Source: Edaphobacter lichenicola
Lineage (GTDB): Bacteria > Acidobacteriota > Terriglobia > Terriglobales > Acidobacteriaceae
Direction: 5' to 3'
DNA length: 64,000 nt
Assembly (NCBI RefSeq): GCF_014201315.1
Contig: NZ_JACHDY010000001.1
Location: 1,240,001 to 1,304,000 of the forward strand
Position numbers and translations under genes: made by a program
In this document: in pieces, positions 63,008-64,000 of the stretch
Layout of the letters: each line of letters starts with the position of its first letter
Position numbering within the stretch: position 1 is the stretch's first letter
Notes under the pieces: generated by a model
Seen by the model: the letters and a program-made list of their open reading frames with translations, nothing else
The model's database searches: none
Told to the model about the DNA's origin: nothing

Positions 63008-64000
63008 TCACGTGCTCACCTCCAACTCGTCGAACCTGCGCCACTTGTAAAACCAGATCGAGACGATCCAGCTCAAGGCAAAGAGTCCAATGATGACGTA
63101 GCCCAGCGTGCCAAAGTTTTCATTGAGAGTTCCAACCCAGGACCAGAACGTCCCGTGAAAGTGAAACTGGTCGACCATCAACCCCAGGGCTTCGATCCCC
63201 CCCACCATCACCGCGACGATAACCGAGATCAGAGTGATCGTCATGTTGTAGTAGATCTTGCGAATCGGCTTCACAAAGGCCCAACCGTATGCGCCCAGCA
63301 TCAAAACGTTGTCCGTCGTATCGATCAGAGACATGCCTGCCGCAAACAGCGCAGGAAACACCAGAACCGACCAAAGCGACAATCCCCTTGCAGCCTCGGA
63401 GGCCGAGAGGCCAACCAGTCCAATCTCCGTCGCCGTATCGAACCCAAGGCCAAACAGGATGCCGAGCGGGTACATGTGCCAGCTGTGCCGGATCAACGCG
63501 AACATCGGTCGAAAAAGACGAGACAGAAATCCGCGGCTGCCCAGCAGCAGATCGAAGTCTTCCTCAACATACCGCTCTCCTCGACGAACCCGCCGGAAAG
63601 CGAGATATACCGACCGCAGAACCGCCATGTTCACGATCGCGATCCCAAAGAGAAACAGCGTCGAGACGAGCGTCCCAACTACTCCGCCGATGTGTCTCGC
63701 TGCATCCAGTCGATGTTGCAGCGACAGTGCCGTTGCCGAGATAGCAATAGACCCCAGCACCACAATCGTCGAGTGGCCGAGCGAGAACATGAATCCCACC
63801 GCAACCGGCCGTTTGCCCTCCTGCATCAACTTCCGCGTTACGTTGTCGATCGCTGCAATATGATCGGCGTCGACCGCATGCCGCAGGCCGAAGCTGTAAG
63901 CCAGAAACGCAGTCCCCAGCAACACGGGATAGTGTCGAAACGCAAGAAACGCCCACATCCATGCGGAAACATTCATCAGGAGCAAAAGGCTGTAGATAGC
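63008..64000 (-). CDS. NiCoT family nickel/cobalt transporter (5' end outside window)
   Basis: The minus-strand frame runs open to the window edge (331 codons visible) and lacks its true start. The NiCoT signature HAVDADHIAAIDN is visible in helix 2, with later GLGFDTATEIGL and LFAAGMSLIDTTDN motifs. About eight transmembrane helices. A TTG at 63985 falls inside the first helix and is not believed. It imports Ni(II) or Co(II); the metal cannot be decided. Queuosine reductase in the window is cobalamin-dependent, but no direct link is shown. Confidence 0.92.
   Translation of the reverse strand, partial: AIYSLLLLMNVSAWMWAFLAFRHYPVLLGTAFLAYSFGLRHAVDADHIAAIDNVTRKLMQEGKRPVAVGFMFSLGHSTIVVLGSIAISATALSLQHRLDAARHIGGVVGTLVSTLFLFGIAIVNMAVLRSVYLAFRRVRRGERYVEEDFDLLLGSRGFLSRLFRPMFALIRHSWHMYPLGILFGLGFDTATEIGLVGLSASEAARGLSLWSVLVFPALFAAGMSLIDTTDNVLMLGAYGWAFVKPIRKIYYNMTITLISVIVAVMVGGIEALGLMVDQFHFHGTFWSWVGTLNENFGTLGYVIIGLFALSWIVSIWFYKWRRFDELEVST

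Overview
The window looks like chromosomal DNA of a soil Acidobacteriota, most likely Terriglobia (Edaphobacter/Granulicella/Terriglobus type). This is inferred from high GC, very large TonB-dependent receptors with an N-terminal carboxypeptidase-regulatory-like domain, several Tat-exported Gfo/Idh/MocA oxidoreductases and sugar isomerases, tandem GH39 enzymes, an IclR-type helix-turn-helix fused to a sugar-binding domain, and dispersed intergenic hairpin repeats. No phage, transposase, rRNA or CRISPR array is visible. One tRNA (Ser, CGA) is present.

Layout. 0-6.3 kb: end of a TonB-dependent receptor, three exported sugar enzymes (isomerase, oxidoreductase, isomerase) and a STAS anti-anti-sigma protein. 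6.6-13.6 kb: a full-length TonB-dependent receptor and two paralogous GH39 glycosidases, a likely polysaccharide-utilisation cluster. 13.8-16.6 kb: an uncharacterised set (membrane protein, radical SAM protein, class II aldolase, and a small secreted protein that appears frameshifted). 16.6-28.7 kb: a complete L-rhamnose locus. RhaT imports rhamnose, RhaI isomerises it, RhaB phosphorylates it, the RhaD/E-SDR fusion cleaves it to DHAP and L-lactaldehyde and oxidises the aldehyde to L-lactate, and LutABC oxidises lactate to pyruvate. A perfect 20-nt sequence occurs upstream of rhaI and, inverted, between lutA and rhaT, which suggests one regulon controlled by the IclR-like/periplasmic-binding-like fusion regulator encoded in the locus. 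28.9-41.4 kb: housekeeping and hypothetical genes (mtnA, mscL with a zinc ribbon, an M28 peptidase, thiC, a methyltransferase, a DUF892 ferritin-like protein, a GNAT enzyme). 41.9-45.2 kb: a cytochrome c maturation operon ccmE-ccmA-ybaK-ccmB-ccmC-ccmD, with a CxxxY-type CcmE and a tRNA-editing gene embedded. 45.4-55.7 kb: a beta-propeller lipoprotein, a 200-bp inverted repeat, a HAMP/PP2C phosphatase overlapping a YihY protein, queG, and a CDP-sugar/glycosyltransferase cluster. 56-64 kb: tRNA-Ser, an amino acid permease overlapping an FAD oxidoreductase, another exported Gfo/Idh/MocA oxidoreductase, a secreted beta-helix-like protein, and the truncated start of a NiCoT nickel/cobalt transporter.

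Base composition is strand-biased. From the left edge to about 46 kb the + strand is C-rich whichever strand the genes lie on. At about 46.2 kb it flips to G-rich, staying so to about 55 kb, then becomes neutral to C-rich. All calls were made by reading the sequence and translations; no database search was run.
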